A DNA stretch of 14,091 nt from Candidatus Colimorpha onthohippi (GTDB lineage Bacteria; Bacteroidota; Bacteroidia; Bacteroidales; P3): positions 1 to 14,091 of the forward strand of contig JAGHVA010000129.1 in assembly GCA_018064565.1 (NCBI GenBank), written 5' to 3'. This document shows positions 7,600 to 14,091 of this stretch, one piece after another (the stretch's first letter is position 1; the number at the start of each line of letters is the position of its first letter). Below the pieces are notes generated by a model. It saw only the letters and a program-made list of their open reading frames with translations, ran no database searches and was not told where the DNA came from. The position numbers and the translations under genes were made by a program.

Positions 7600-9393
7600 A
7601 TGGCCGACGCACTCCTTACTGTTGAGAATTTAACCAAGCAGTTTGGCGACAAACTGCTTTTTGAAAACATATCCTTTGGCATCAATGCAGGACAGAAAAC
7701 TGCACTTATTGCCCGCAACGGCTACGGCAAAAGTTCGCTACTCAATATTATCACAGGACGAACGCTTCAAGACGATGGCAAAGTTACTTTTCGAGGAGAT
7801 GTCAAGATGGCTTATCTCCCCCAACGTCCTGATTTCAACAACTGCACCACCATCCGTTCTTTTGTTGGTCAAGCACAACGTCCCGAACATGAGGACTCAT
7901 GGAGTTACGAACATCGCGTTGAGGAGATATTAGATAGGCTCAAAGTAGGCAACCTCGACAGAGACCTAAACTCTTTGAGCGGCGGCGAGCAAAAAAAAGT
8001 AGCGCTGAGCCGAATCCTCATCGACGATTGCAACCTTTTACTGCTCGATGAGCCCACCAACCATCTCGACCTAAAGATGATTGAATGGCTCGAAGACTTC
8101 CTCTCACGCCAGCGTTTAGCCATACTCATGGTAACCCACGATCGGTATTTTTTAGACCATGTATGCCAAGACATCTTAGAACTTGACTACAGCCGTCTAT
8201 ACCACTATCGAGGCAACTATGACTACTACCTACGCAAACGAGCAGAACGCATTGCCAACGAACATGCCGAAGTAGAGAAAGCCAAAAACTTATACCGAAC
8301 AGAATTGGACTGGATGCGCCGTATGCCTCAGGCTCGAGGCACCAAAGCGCAAGCTCGCATCGACGCCTTCTACGAGCTCGAAGCCAAAGCACACACACGC
8401 TTTGACGATAAGAAGTTCGAATTGAGCGTCAAGACCGAACGCATTGGCGGCAAGATTCTGGAGATGTATAATGTGTGCAAGGCATTCGACGACAGATATA
8501 TGCTGAACGACTTCAGTTACACCTTCAAACGCGGTGAGAAGGTTGGCATCGTTGGTCCTAACGGCATTGGAAAAAGCACTTTTGTTAACCTCCTTACCGA
8601 GGCTATAAAACCCGACAGTGGCCATATCGTGGTGGGTCAGACCATCCAATTCGGATACTATACCCAGCACGACATGTGCGCCAGAGACGATATGCGCGCC
8701 ATCGAACTCGTGAAAGAGGTTGCCGAAGTCATCGAGTTGGACAACGGCAAACGCTTGTCTGCTCATCAGTTTCTATCTCAATTCGGATTCGACGATGCCA
8801 CTCAATACAATTACTTTGGAAACCTCAGTGGAGGCGAACGGCGCAGGCTTTATCTGCTGCGCGTGCTGATGGCTAACCCTAACTTTTTAATACTCGACGA
8901 GCCTACCAACGACCTCGATATATACACCATCGAGATTCTTGAGCAATTTTTGCGAACCTATAAAGGATGTCTCGTCATCGTAAGCCACGACCGCAGCTTT
9001 ATCGACCACATAGTTGACCACCTCTTTGTATTTGATGGCGATGGCAAAATACGCGACTATCCTGGCACCTACTCTCAATACCTTGAGACCAGCCGTTCTG
9101 AAAACAAGTTACGGACTGCTACGTCAAAGCCTGCCACAAAAACAAACGCACCCAACTCACCCAATCCCAAACGCAACAAGCCAACTTACAAACAGCAAAA
9201 AGAGTACGAACAACTTACCATCGATATCGATGCGCTAAACGCTGAACGCACACAACTCGAACAAATACTGAGCGGTGCAACCAACGCCACGCCCGATGCA
9301 ATTGCGCAAGCCTCACTCCGCATTGGGGAGATTATCGCTGCCCTCGACGACAAAGAACTGCGATGGCTTGAGCTTGACGAGATATGCGGATAG
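7600..9393 (+). CDS. ABC-F family ATPase (Uup-like), two nucleotide-binding domains
   Basis: ABC-F proteins are soluble twin ATPases that bind the ribosome near the tRNA exit site or act on stalled translation. This 597-residue protein has no membrane segments. NBD1: Walker A ARNGYGKS (38-45), signature LSGGEQ (126-131), Walker B LLLLDEPTNHLD (146-157) and switch histidine THD (179-181). A linker of about 100 residues (195-290) holds the charged helical arm typical of ABC-F. NBD2: GPNGIGKS (319-326), LSGGERRR (409-416), LILDEPTNDLD (430-440) and SHD (462-464). After a lysine/proline-rich stretch (about 505-530) comes a C-terminal helical, probably coiled-coil, region (531-597) like that of Uup. 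The alanine at the first glycine of Walker A1 is common in Bacteroidetes members. It starts 30 bases after rarA. The exact subfamily and any role in antibiotic resistance are not determinable here. Confidence 0.93.
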   Translation: MADALLTVENLTKQFGDKLLFENISFGINAGQKTALIARNGYGKSSLLNIITGRTLQDDGKVTFRGDVKMAYLPQRPDFNNCTTIRSFVGQAQRPEHEDSWSYEHRVEEILDRLKVGNLDRDLNSLSGGEQKKVALSRILIDDCNLLLLDEPTNHLDLKMIEWLEDFLSRQRLAILMVTHDRYFLDHVCQDILELDYSRLYHYRGNYDYYLRKRAERIANEHAEVEKAKNLYRTELDWMRRMPQARGTKAQARIDAFYELEAKAHTRFDDKKFELSVKTERIGGKILEMYNVCKAFDDRYMLNDFSYTFKRGEKVGIVGPNGIGKSTFVNLLTEAIKPDSGHIVVGQTIQFGYYTQHDMCARDDMRAIELVKEVAEVIELDNGKRLSAHQFLSQFGFDDATQYNYFGNLSGGERRRLYLLRVLMANPNFLILDEPTNDLDIYTIEILEQFLRTYKGCLVIVSHDRSFIDHIVDHLFVFDGDGKIRDYPGTYSQYLETSRSENKLRTATSKPATKTNAPNSPNPKRNKPTYKQQKEYEQLTIDIDALNAERTQLEQILSGATNATPDAIAQASLRIGEIIAALDDKELRWLELDEICG

Positions 9394-9431
9394 TGTGACA
9401 GTTGCAACTCTGTACGGCAACTATCACACTA
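9391..9431. terminator. long hairpin between convergent ABC-F and gpmI genes
   Basis: A 15-bp stem pairs 9391-9405 with 9417-9431 around an 11-base loop. It begins at the ABC-F stop codon itself. There is one C-A mismatch when read as + strand RNA, which becomes a G-U pair in the - strand RNA, so the hairpin is complete for transcripts of gpmI. There is no T run on either side. Position between convergent genes suggests a shared terminator or RNA 3'-end stabiliser. Confidence 0.5.
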
Positions 9432-9471
9432 CCCTAACCGCTTGATACGGCATCAATCCAATCTATTTCTA

Positions 9472-10986
9472 TCAAATCAACGCCTTACCCGTCATCTCTG
9501 ACGGCTGCGCAAGTCCCAATAGGCGCAATACCGTTGGAGCCACATCTGCCAAGATTCCGTCTTGCAACTCACCGTGTTTGTCTTTTTCTGACGAGTTGTC
9601 AATCAGCACACAAGGCACTGGATTTAGACTATGTGCCGTGTTAGGACTTCCATCGGCATTCAACGCATGGTCGGCATTGCCATGGTCGGCGATAATCACA
9701 ACACTATAACCATGCTCCTTGGCGGTTTCAACCACTTTACGCAAGTTGTCATCTACCGCACGGACAGCCTTCTCGATGGCATCATATACACCTGTATGTC
9801 CCACCATATCACCGTTGGCGAAATTGACTACAGCCCAATCATATTGCTCTGTTGCCAATGCTGCCGAGAGCTTGTCTCCCACTTCTGGCAAACTCATCTC
9901 TGGCTGCAAATCGTATGTAGCCACTTTAGGCGATGGAACCAATATACGGTCTTCTCGCTCAAACGGCTGCTCCCTGCCTCCATTCAAAAAGAAGGTAACA
10001 TGAGCATACTTCTCCGTCTCCGCTATATGCAGTTGCTTTAGTCCTTTGCTGCTGACATATTCACCCAGAGTGTTGTCCACATTCTCTTTGTCAAAAAGGA
10101 CATGCAATCCCTTAAACGTGGCATCATACGGGGTCATGGTACAATAAAACAAGTCTTTGATGGTGCGCATGCCCTGATCTGTCAGGTCTTGCTGCGTAAG
10201 TGCTATCGTTATTTCTTTGGCTCGGTCGTTGCGGAAGTTGTAAAAAATCACCACGTCGCCTGGTGCAACGAGCGCATCATAACTCTTGTTTACCACTGGC
10301 TTAATAAACTCATCGGTAACGCCCTCGTTGTAACTCTGCTCTATAGCCTGCAACATATCTGTAGTTGGAGTTCCAATACCTTTTACCAGCAAGTCATAAC
10401 CTTCACGCACACGATCCCAACGCTTGTCGCGATCCATAGTGTAGTATCTGCCTATCACTGTGGCTACCTGTTCGCCTCTGTCCACCAGTTGCCGCACAAA
10501 GCCCAGTCCGCTGCGCGGGTCTGTATCGCGTCCGTCCATCAGACAGTGAACAAACGTGCGACCACCCAGCTGACTTTGCTTAAAAAAGTCACACAACGCA
10601 AAGAGGTGATCCAAACTACTGTGGACACCTCCGTTGCTGGTAAGACCCAGCAGATGGATTTTACACCCCGCGTTTGCTTTGGCGTGTGCTACTGCATCAA
10701 CCAATACCTTGTTGTGAGCCAACGACCCATCAGCACAAGCACGGTTAATCTTCATCAAGTCTTGATACACCACACGGCCAGCACCTATGTTTAGATGGCC
10801 AACCTCGCTGTTGCCCATCTGCCCGTCGGGTAGCCCCACGGCCTCGCCACATGCCAAAAGTCTCGAATGAGGATATTCTTTCAACAAACTATCCCAATAA
10901 GGCGTAGGTGTGTTATATATCACATCTGCGTTATCGTGGTGGCCTATTCCCCAGCCATCCAAAATCATAAGTAAAGCCTTGTCCAT
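9472..10986 (-). CDS. gpmI: 2,3-bisphosphoglycerate-independent phosphoglycerate mutase
   Basis: GpmI interconverts 3- and 2-phosphoglycerate in glycolysis and gluconeogenesis using two metal ions (usually Mn) and a phosphoserine intermediate. The 504-residue product has the family length. Seen: ALLMILDGWGIG with metal ligand D10, GQMGNSEVGHLNIGAGR with the nucleophile S60, HCLMDGRDTDPRSG, 'IFYNFRNDRAKEI', YAHVTFFLNGG, FANGDMVGHTG and IIADHGNADH with metal ligands. The ATG at 10986 gives a standard N-terminus. The gene lies 25 bases downstream of the broken methyltransferase gene on the same strand and could share its promoter. Nothing suggests loss of function. Confidence 0.97.
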   Translation of the reverse strand: MDKALLMILDGWGIGHHDNADVIYNTPTPYWDSLLKEYPHSRLLACGEAVGLPDGQMGNSEVGHLNIGAGRVVYQDLMKINRACADGSLAHNKVLVDAVAHAKANAGCKIHLLGLTSNGGVHSSLDHLFALCDFFKQSQLGGRTFVHCLMDGRDTDPRSGLGFVRQLVDRGEQVATVIGRYYTMDRDKRWDRVREGYDLLVKGIGTPTTDMLQAIEQSYNEGVTDEFIKPVVNKSYDALVAPGDVVIFYNFRNDRAKEITIALTQQDLTDQGMRTIKDLFYCTMTPYDATFKGLHVLFDKENVDNTLGEYVSSKGLKQLHIAETEKYAHVTFFLNGGREQPFEREDRILVPSPKVATYDLQPEMSLPEVGDKLSAALATEQYDWAVVNFANGDMVGHTGVYDAIEKAVRAVDDNLRKVVETAKEHGYSVVIIADHGNADHALNADGSPNTAHSLNPVPCVLIDNSSEKDKHGELQDGILADVAPTVLRLLGLAQPSEMTGKALI

Positions 10987-11011
10987 ATATTATGATGTAT
11001 TTTTCAGTTTT

Positions 11012-11712
11012 CTAATCACCTATAAGAAAAACGGTATTCCGCTTATGCAGATTCGGCGCATCATGCCGCCAGGCAGCAGCCGACTTGGTTACGATATATT
11101 GCGTAGGAAGCATGATATCGCAAGCCACACACACCAAAGTGTCGTCGCGCAACGTCTGCGATAATGCCGAAAGCATCTGGTTGTTCCGATAGGGAGCTTC
11201 AATAAATATCTGGGCTGACGTTCTTTCCGAGCCTTTAACTCCAAACTGCGTATTGCCGCTGACCGCTGCGAACGATCTACAGGCAGATAACCTACAAATG
11301 CAAAATTCTGACCGTTAAAACCCGAAGCCATCAATGCCAGCATCAGCGACGACGGCCCCACCAATGGCACCACTTCTATACCCTGCTGCTGCGCCATCCG
11401 TGTAATCATAGCACCCGGATCCGCCACACAAGGAAGACCCGCCTCCGACAACAGACCTACGTTTTCGCCTTGCAACACAGAATCTAAATAATGGCGGATA
11501 TCCAACTCCTTTGTATGCTCGTTCAACACATAAAAAGTGGTGTCATCTATGGCATGAACATATCCTGCCGACTTCAAAAACCGCCGAGCCGTGCGCAACT
11601 CCTCCACAATAAATGTGCGACAGCTGTCAAGCAACGATTTGTTGTACAGCGGCAACTGCTGCGACATATCATCACCACCTATCGGGACTGGAAAAAGTAT
11701 CAAAGAGGCCAA
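11012..11712 (-). pseudogene. RsmI-like SAM-dependent methyltransferase, frameshifted
   Basis: The N-terminal 165 codons belong to the tetrapyrrole-methylase/RsmI family, whose RsmI member methylates the ribose of C1402 in 16S rRNA. Visible: LILFPVPIGG at the start, GLLSEAGLPCVADPGA, LVGPSSLMLALMASGFNGQNFAFVGYLP. After residue 165 (near 11218) the frame turns to unrelated sequence and stops at 11089. In the -1 frame the family sequence resumes as AQIFIEAPYRNNQML, then LVCVACDIMLPTQYI, then NLHKRNTVFLIG, ending at a TAG at 11012-11014. Restoring one base would give 233 residues, the usual length of the short Bacteroidetes form. Either a true one-base deletion or a sequencing error explains this; I see no slippery heptamer. 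The start is TTG (11712), since the first ATG (11667) would cut off the SAM-binding strand. Confidence 0.85.
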
Positions 11713-11809
11713 TTCTCAAAAAAAATATAATAGTGGGCATCAGTCATACCCTATCGTACTGCACACAGAATACTACAACCATTCAATCACTACCCCACCA
11801 AACGGGTTG

Positions 11810-11840
11810 CAAAAGTACAAAAAAAATCATATATCATAAA
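11810..11840 (-). promoter_or_regulatory. putative Bacteroidetes promoter for the methyltransferase-gpmI unit
   Basis: Read on the - strand, TACTTTTG (11817 to 11810) fits the -7 box TAnnTTTG. Exactly 19 bases further upstream lies TTTA (11840 to 11837), one base from the -33 box TTTG. The consensus spacing and the divergent gene arrangement support it. Confidence 0.55.
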
Positions 11841-11847
11841 AAAAACG

Positions 11848-11855
11848 TATCTTTG
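11848..11855 (+). promoter_or_regulatory. putative Bacteroidetes -7 box for the PLP enzyme gene
   Basis: TATCTTTG fits TAnnTTTG exactly and lies 46 bases before the ATG at 11902. The -33 position has only AATC, so the upstream box is weak. It overlaps the control region of the oppositely directed promoter at 11810-11840; the two -7 boxes are 30 bases apart. Confidence 0.6.
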
Positions 11856-11901
11856 CAAAAATTATAGAAGAACTAATCAAATCTAAAAACAAACATCTAT
11901 T

Positions 11902-13107
11902 ATGAACAAATTTGATCCAGCAACCGCTATTCAGCGCATCGATGGTCGCGATGCTAACCGTGGTGTAAAACCCGCTATTTGCGACAGTGCAACCTTCACA
12001 TTTCCAGAGGCACACCTTATGACCGAGACTTTCCATGGTGAGACTGAGGGTTATTTCCTTTACAGCCGCCATTGGAATCCATCTAACTTAGCACTCTGCC
12101 AGCGTCTGGCTGCCATGGAAGGCACCGAGGCTGCTTGGGTAACTGGTTCTGGTTTGGCAGCTATCACCTGCGCTTTGATTCACGAAGTCAAAGCAGGCGA
12201 CCATATCATCAGCTCCATGACCACCTACGGTGGCACATTCGCTTTCATGGCCAACTACCTCAAGAAATTCAACGTTGAGACTACCTTTGTCAACATGCAG
12301 GACCTCAACGCTGTCAAGAAAGCCCTCGCCGAGCATCCTAACACCAAGGTTGTCTATACCGAGACTATGAACAACCCATTGCTCCGCATCGCCAACGTCC
12401 CTGAGTTGAGCAAGATGGCTCACGCTGCTGGTGCAAAACTCATCGTTGACAACACTTTCACCCCTATGATTTTCAGTCCTTGCAAGCTGGGTGCTGATGT
12501 TACCGTCTATTCGATGACCAAATACATCAACGGTACCAACGACTGTGTGGCTGGTGCCATCTGCGGAAGTGCAGAATATATCAACAGCCTCATCGACGTC
12601 AACAACGGTACCTGCATGCTCCTCGGCCCCGTCTTGGATCCTATGCGCAGTGCCAGCATCAACAAGAACCTCCACACCTTGCACATCCGTATGCAGAAAC
12701 ATAGCGAGAACGCCATGTATCTTGCAAAACGTTTCAAAGAGGTTGGATTCAAATACAACTACCCTGGATTGCCTGAGCATCCAGACCACGAGCTCTTCAA
12801 GAGCATGATGAACGAAGGCTTCGGCTTTGGCGGTATGATCAGCATCGACATGGGCACAGCAGCAGCTGCAAGCAAAATTATGGAAATCATGCAAGATAAA
12901 GGCGTTGGATACTTGGCAGTATCTTTGGGTTACTTCAAGACGCTCTTCAGCAACAGCGGTAAATCAACTTCGAGCGAGGTACCAGAGGACATCCAGAAAG
13001 AGATGGGTATGAGCGAAGGCTTAATCCGCTTCAGCATGGGTCTTGACAACGATATCGAAGCCACCTTCCAGCTTATCAAACAAAGTGTGGAAGAAAGCCG
13101 CAAATAA
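11902..13107 (+). CDS. Cys/Met metabolism PLP-dependent enzyme (methionine gamma-lyase or cystathionine gamma-synthase-like)
   Basis: A 401-residue fold-type I PLP enzyme of the trans-sulfuration family. Seen: YSRHWNPS (54-61; Y and R reach the phosphate of the neighbouring subunit's PLP), TGSGLAAI (81-88), T-T-Y-G-G-T (107-112) with Y109 stacking on PLP, IVDNTF (181-186) with D183, and S-M-T-K-Y with the Schiff-base K207. True methionine gamma-lyases carry a cysteine two residues after that tyrosine and a Lys-Asp pair farther on. Here the first is G111 and the second seems to be N-N (within IDVNNGTC), so lyase specificity should not be assumed; synthase, sulfhydrylase or another gamma-elimination role is possible. 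Codon choice is strongly biased (GGT, GCT, ATC, AAC, CTC) relative to neighbours, suggesting high expression. It has its own promoter and terminator and is probably monocistronic. Confidence 0.88.
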   Translation: MNKFDPATAIQRIDGRDANRGVKPAICDSATFTFPEAHLMTETFHGETEGYFLYSRHWNPSNLALCQRLAAMEGTEAAWVTGSGLAAITCALIHEVKAGDHIISSMTTYGGTFAFMANYLKKFNVETTFVNMQDLNAVKKALAEHPNTKVVYTETMNNPLLRIANVPELSKMAHAAGAKLIVDNTFTPMIFSPCKLGADVTVYSMTKYINGTNDCVAGAICGSAEYINSLIDVNNGTCMLLGPVLDPMRSASINKNLHTLHIRMQKHSENAMYLAKRFKEVGFKYNYPGLPEHPDHELFKSMMNEGFGFGGMISIDMGTAAAASKIMEIMQDKGVGYLAVSLGYFKTLFSNSGKSTSSEVPEDIQKEMGMSEGLIRFSMGLDNDIEATFQLIKQSVEESRK

Positions 13108-13133
13108 GTTTTAGATACTTATTGGCATATAAT

Positions 13134-13178
13134 ACACCAGGCACTTCATCCGTGAAGTGCCTGGTGTTGTTTTTTTTC
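13134..13178 (+). terminator. strong intrinsic terminator after the PLP enzyme gene
   Basis: A perfect 15-bp stem (13134-13148 with 13053+100=13153-13167, core CACCAGGCACTTCA) closes a TCCG tetraloop-like turn and is followed by TGTTTTTTTT. This is a classic rho-independent terminator 26 bases after the stop codon. Confidence 0.95.
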
Positions 13179-13208
13179 ATCTCTGCTTTTTGCGTCTGCT
13201 ACAACATT

Positions 13209-13357
13209 ACAAAAAGATTTGGGGATTTTGTAGTAATCACCACAAAAAGATTTGGGGATTTTGTGGTAATCACTACAAAAAGATTTGGGGATTTTGTGGT
13301 AATTGTTACAAAAAGATTTGGGGATTTTGTAGTAATTGTTACAAAAAGATTTGGGGA
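13209..13357. repeat. 33-bp tandem repeat array, four full copies and one partial
   Basis: Copies start at 13209, 13242, 13275 and 13308; a fifth at 13341 keeps only the first 17 bases. The first 23 bases of each full copy are identical (beginning ACAAAAAGATTTGGGGATTT and ending TGT); only the last ten vary, as purine-GTAAT followed by CACC, CACT, TGTT and TGTT. Each core is bounded by CAAAA and TTTTG, a short inverted pair. Because 33 is a multiple of 3, the array stays open in three frames on the two strands and looks coding, but no start, promoter or known family supports a protein. It lies between a terminator and the promoter of the ATPase remnant. It is not CRISPR: spacers are short and nearly constant. 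Confidence 0.95.
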
Positions 13358-13381
13358 ATTCAACAAAAAGCACTACTTTTG
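13350..13381 (+). promoter_or_regulatory. putative promoter of the ATPase remnant, -33 box inside the last repeat
   Basis: TACTTTTG (13374-13381) fits the -7 consensus TAnnTTTG. TTTG at 13350-13353, inside the conserved core of the fifth, partial repeat, lies 20 bases upstream, close to the consensus 19. The ATG at 13406 follows 24 bases after the -7 box. Confidence 0.65.
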
Positions 13382-13405
13382 CACCTCAAACAAGCAGACT
13401 TTATT

Positions 13406-13613
13406 ATGATTTTCAAAAGAAAACTATACCAGACGCTTCTGGCTTGGAAAACTGAGCGTAAAATCCTCAAACTATAAGCGCCATGCTTCGTTTGACGAAT
13501 TTTGCAAGAAATTCTCTGCGAGAATCCTGCACAAGTATATTATTTATACAAAGGATTTGAGGAAAGAACAGGATATAACGTACTTGCCGACCTATATGTC
13601 ACAATTCCTATAA
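13406..13613 (+). pseudogene. remnant of a DUF4143-type AAA+ ATPase gene with a large internal deletion
   Basis: Bacteroidales carry many paralogous ATPases of about 400-450 residues with an N-terminal AAA domain and a C-terminal DUF4143 domain. Here the frame from ATG 13406 gives MIFKRKLYQTLLAWKTE, the normal start just before the Walker A region, then runs out at a TAA at 13475-13477. From GTA 13458, in another frame, the normal end of the family appears: VKSSNYKRHASFDEFCKKFS, then KYIIYTKDLR, then ITYLPTYMSQFL and a TAA at 13611-13613. About 17 first and 51 last residues remain; Walker A, Walker B and most of DUF4143 are gone, and the two parts are out of frame. The gene is therefore dead, but its promoter and upstream repeat array remain. 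Family assignment is from memory of the conserved ends. Confidence 0.78.
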
Positions 13614-13648
13614 TACGTTATTCTCTGTTACCACTCTTACTTCAACCC

Positions 13649-14091
13649 CTAATATTCGTCTATAACGGTATCTACCCGGTATATCTTATCGCCTCGGTGC
13701 AACGGCTGGCTGGTCTTGAAGGCAAATACATCTCCTTGATGCGCTTCAGCCACTGCCACTGCTGGGACACCTTTCTTGGGCGAGACTCTCATCTCTGGCA
13801 CCTCATCGGTATATACTCCAGTAGTAGCACCTGTCACCATAAATCGATCGCCCGTCTTGAGGGTCTCGGCGGTCTGTATGCGAGCCTCTGCTACACCAAT
13901 CTTATTAAAGTAATTGGTAATAGTGCCTAAAAACACCTTATTCTCTGTAGCTTGTGACCCATAGCGTTCGCTCCATTCGCCCATAGTCCGACCCAAATAA
14001 TAGCCGTCCCAAAAGCCACGGTTAAACACCGTACGCAGCCGCCTGGTCCACTCTTCGATACGCTCTTGGTTATAATCACCCTTTTCTATCG
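13649..14091 (-). CDS. peptidase U32 family protein, C-terminal part
   Basis: The U32 family includes YegQ/TrhP-like proteins that hydroxylate tRNA or 23S rRNA bases and proteins first described as collagenases. The frame is open to the window end, so the gene starts beyond it; 146 C-terminal residues are seen. Diagnostic are the NRGFWDGYYLG segment with an upstream E-E-W, then YGSQATENKVFLGTITNYFNKIGVAEARI, and the beta-barrel-like C-terminal domain with LKTGDRFMVTGATTGVYTDEVPEMRV. A GTG at 14029 could look like a start, but the homology continues upstream of it (N-Q-E-R-I-E-E-W). The stop (TAG, 13651 to 13649) is 35 bases from the end of the ATPase remnant on the other strand. Which U32 subgroup it belongs to cannot be told from this part. 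Confidence 0.88.
   Translation of the reverse strand, partial: IEKGDYNQERIEEWTRRLRTVFNRGFWDGYYLGRTMGEWSERYGSQATENKVFLGTITNYFNKIGVAEARIQTAETLKTGDRFMVTGATTGVYTDEVPEMRVSPKKGVPAVAVAEAHQGDVFAFKTSQPLHRGDKIYRVDTVIDEY

Noticed and set aside
7711..7740. Alanine in place of the first glycine in the ABC-F Walker A1
   Set aside because: Bacteroidetes ABC-F proteins commonly have a non-glycine residue here; the rest of the motif is intact.
12088..12894. Long 268-codon open frame antisense to the PLP enzyme gene
   Set aside because: It is a shadow produced by the strong codon bias of the real gene; its product is low-complexity and matches no family.
13209..13357. CRISPR array
   Set aside because: The units differ only in ten bases that are almost the same in all copies; there are no unique spacers and no cas genes.
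13209..13357. G-quadruplex from the five GGGG runs
   Set aside because: The runs are about 29 bases apart, too far for a stable intramolecular quadruplex.
13122..13477. Open frames across the tandem repeats on both strands, giving 11-residue protein repeats such as TKRFGDFVV or KIPKSFC
   Set aside because: The frames stay open because the 33-bp unit is a multiple of three and lacks stops. They overlap a terminator and a promoter, have no credible start or family, and several frames are open at once.
13502..13930. 142-codon open frame on the + strand overlapping the U32 gene
   Set aside because: It runs antisense to the U32 gene and out of frame through the ATPase remnant, and resembles no known protein.

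Overview
The window looks like a chromosomal housekeeping segment of a Bacteroidales bacterium (Prevotella/Bacteroides-like, possibly an uncultured gut or oral lineage). The signs are the order ftsX, DUF3098, uppP, truB, queA, which is typical of this order; promoters of the TAnnTTTG (-7) type instead of TATAAT; a short lipoprotein with a Bacteroidetes-style lipobox; a short RsmI-like methyltransferase; and a two-NBD ABC-F protein with a C-terminal coiled coil. No tRNA, rRNA, insertion sequence or CRISPR array was seen.

Layout. On the + strand, the 3' part of dapD (lysine/diaminopimelate synthesis) is followed by a small lipoprotein gene of unknown function. After a promoter come dnaN (sliding clamp), ftsX, a DUF3098 membrane protein, uppP (undecaprenyl-diphosphate recycling) and truB (tRNA psi55), closely packed and probably co-transcribed. 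After a 158-base gap come queA (queuosine), rarA/mgsA (AAA+ recombination/replication factor) and an ABC-F ATPase. A long hairpin separates the ABC-F gene from the convergent gpmI (glycolysis). Upstream of gpmI, on the same strand, lies an RsmI-like methyltransferase gene whose frame is broken by an apparent one-base loss. A divergent promoter region follows, then a strongly codon-biased PLP-dependent Cys/Met-metabolism enzyme gene ending in a textbook terminator.

Right of that terminator is the only accessory-looking stretch. Four and a half perfect-core 33-bp tandem repeats lead into a promoter whose -33 box sits inside the last, partial repeat. This drives what is left of a DUF4143-type AAA+ ATPase gene: its first ~17 codons joined out of frame to its last ~51, with the ATPase body missing. 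The window ends in the 3' part of a convergent U32-family peptidase gene.

The genes here serve unconnected core functions (cell wall precursors, tRNA modification, replication, glycolysis). The observations most worth following are the repeat array with its decayed ATPase gene, the broken methyltransferase gene, changed conserved positions in QueA, a proline-rich insertion in TruB, and a perfect 13-bp inverted repeat inside the start of rarA.
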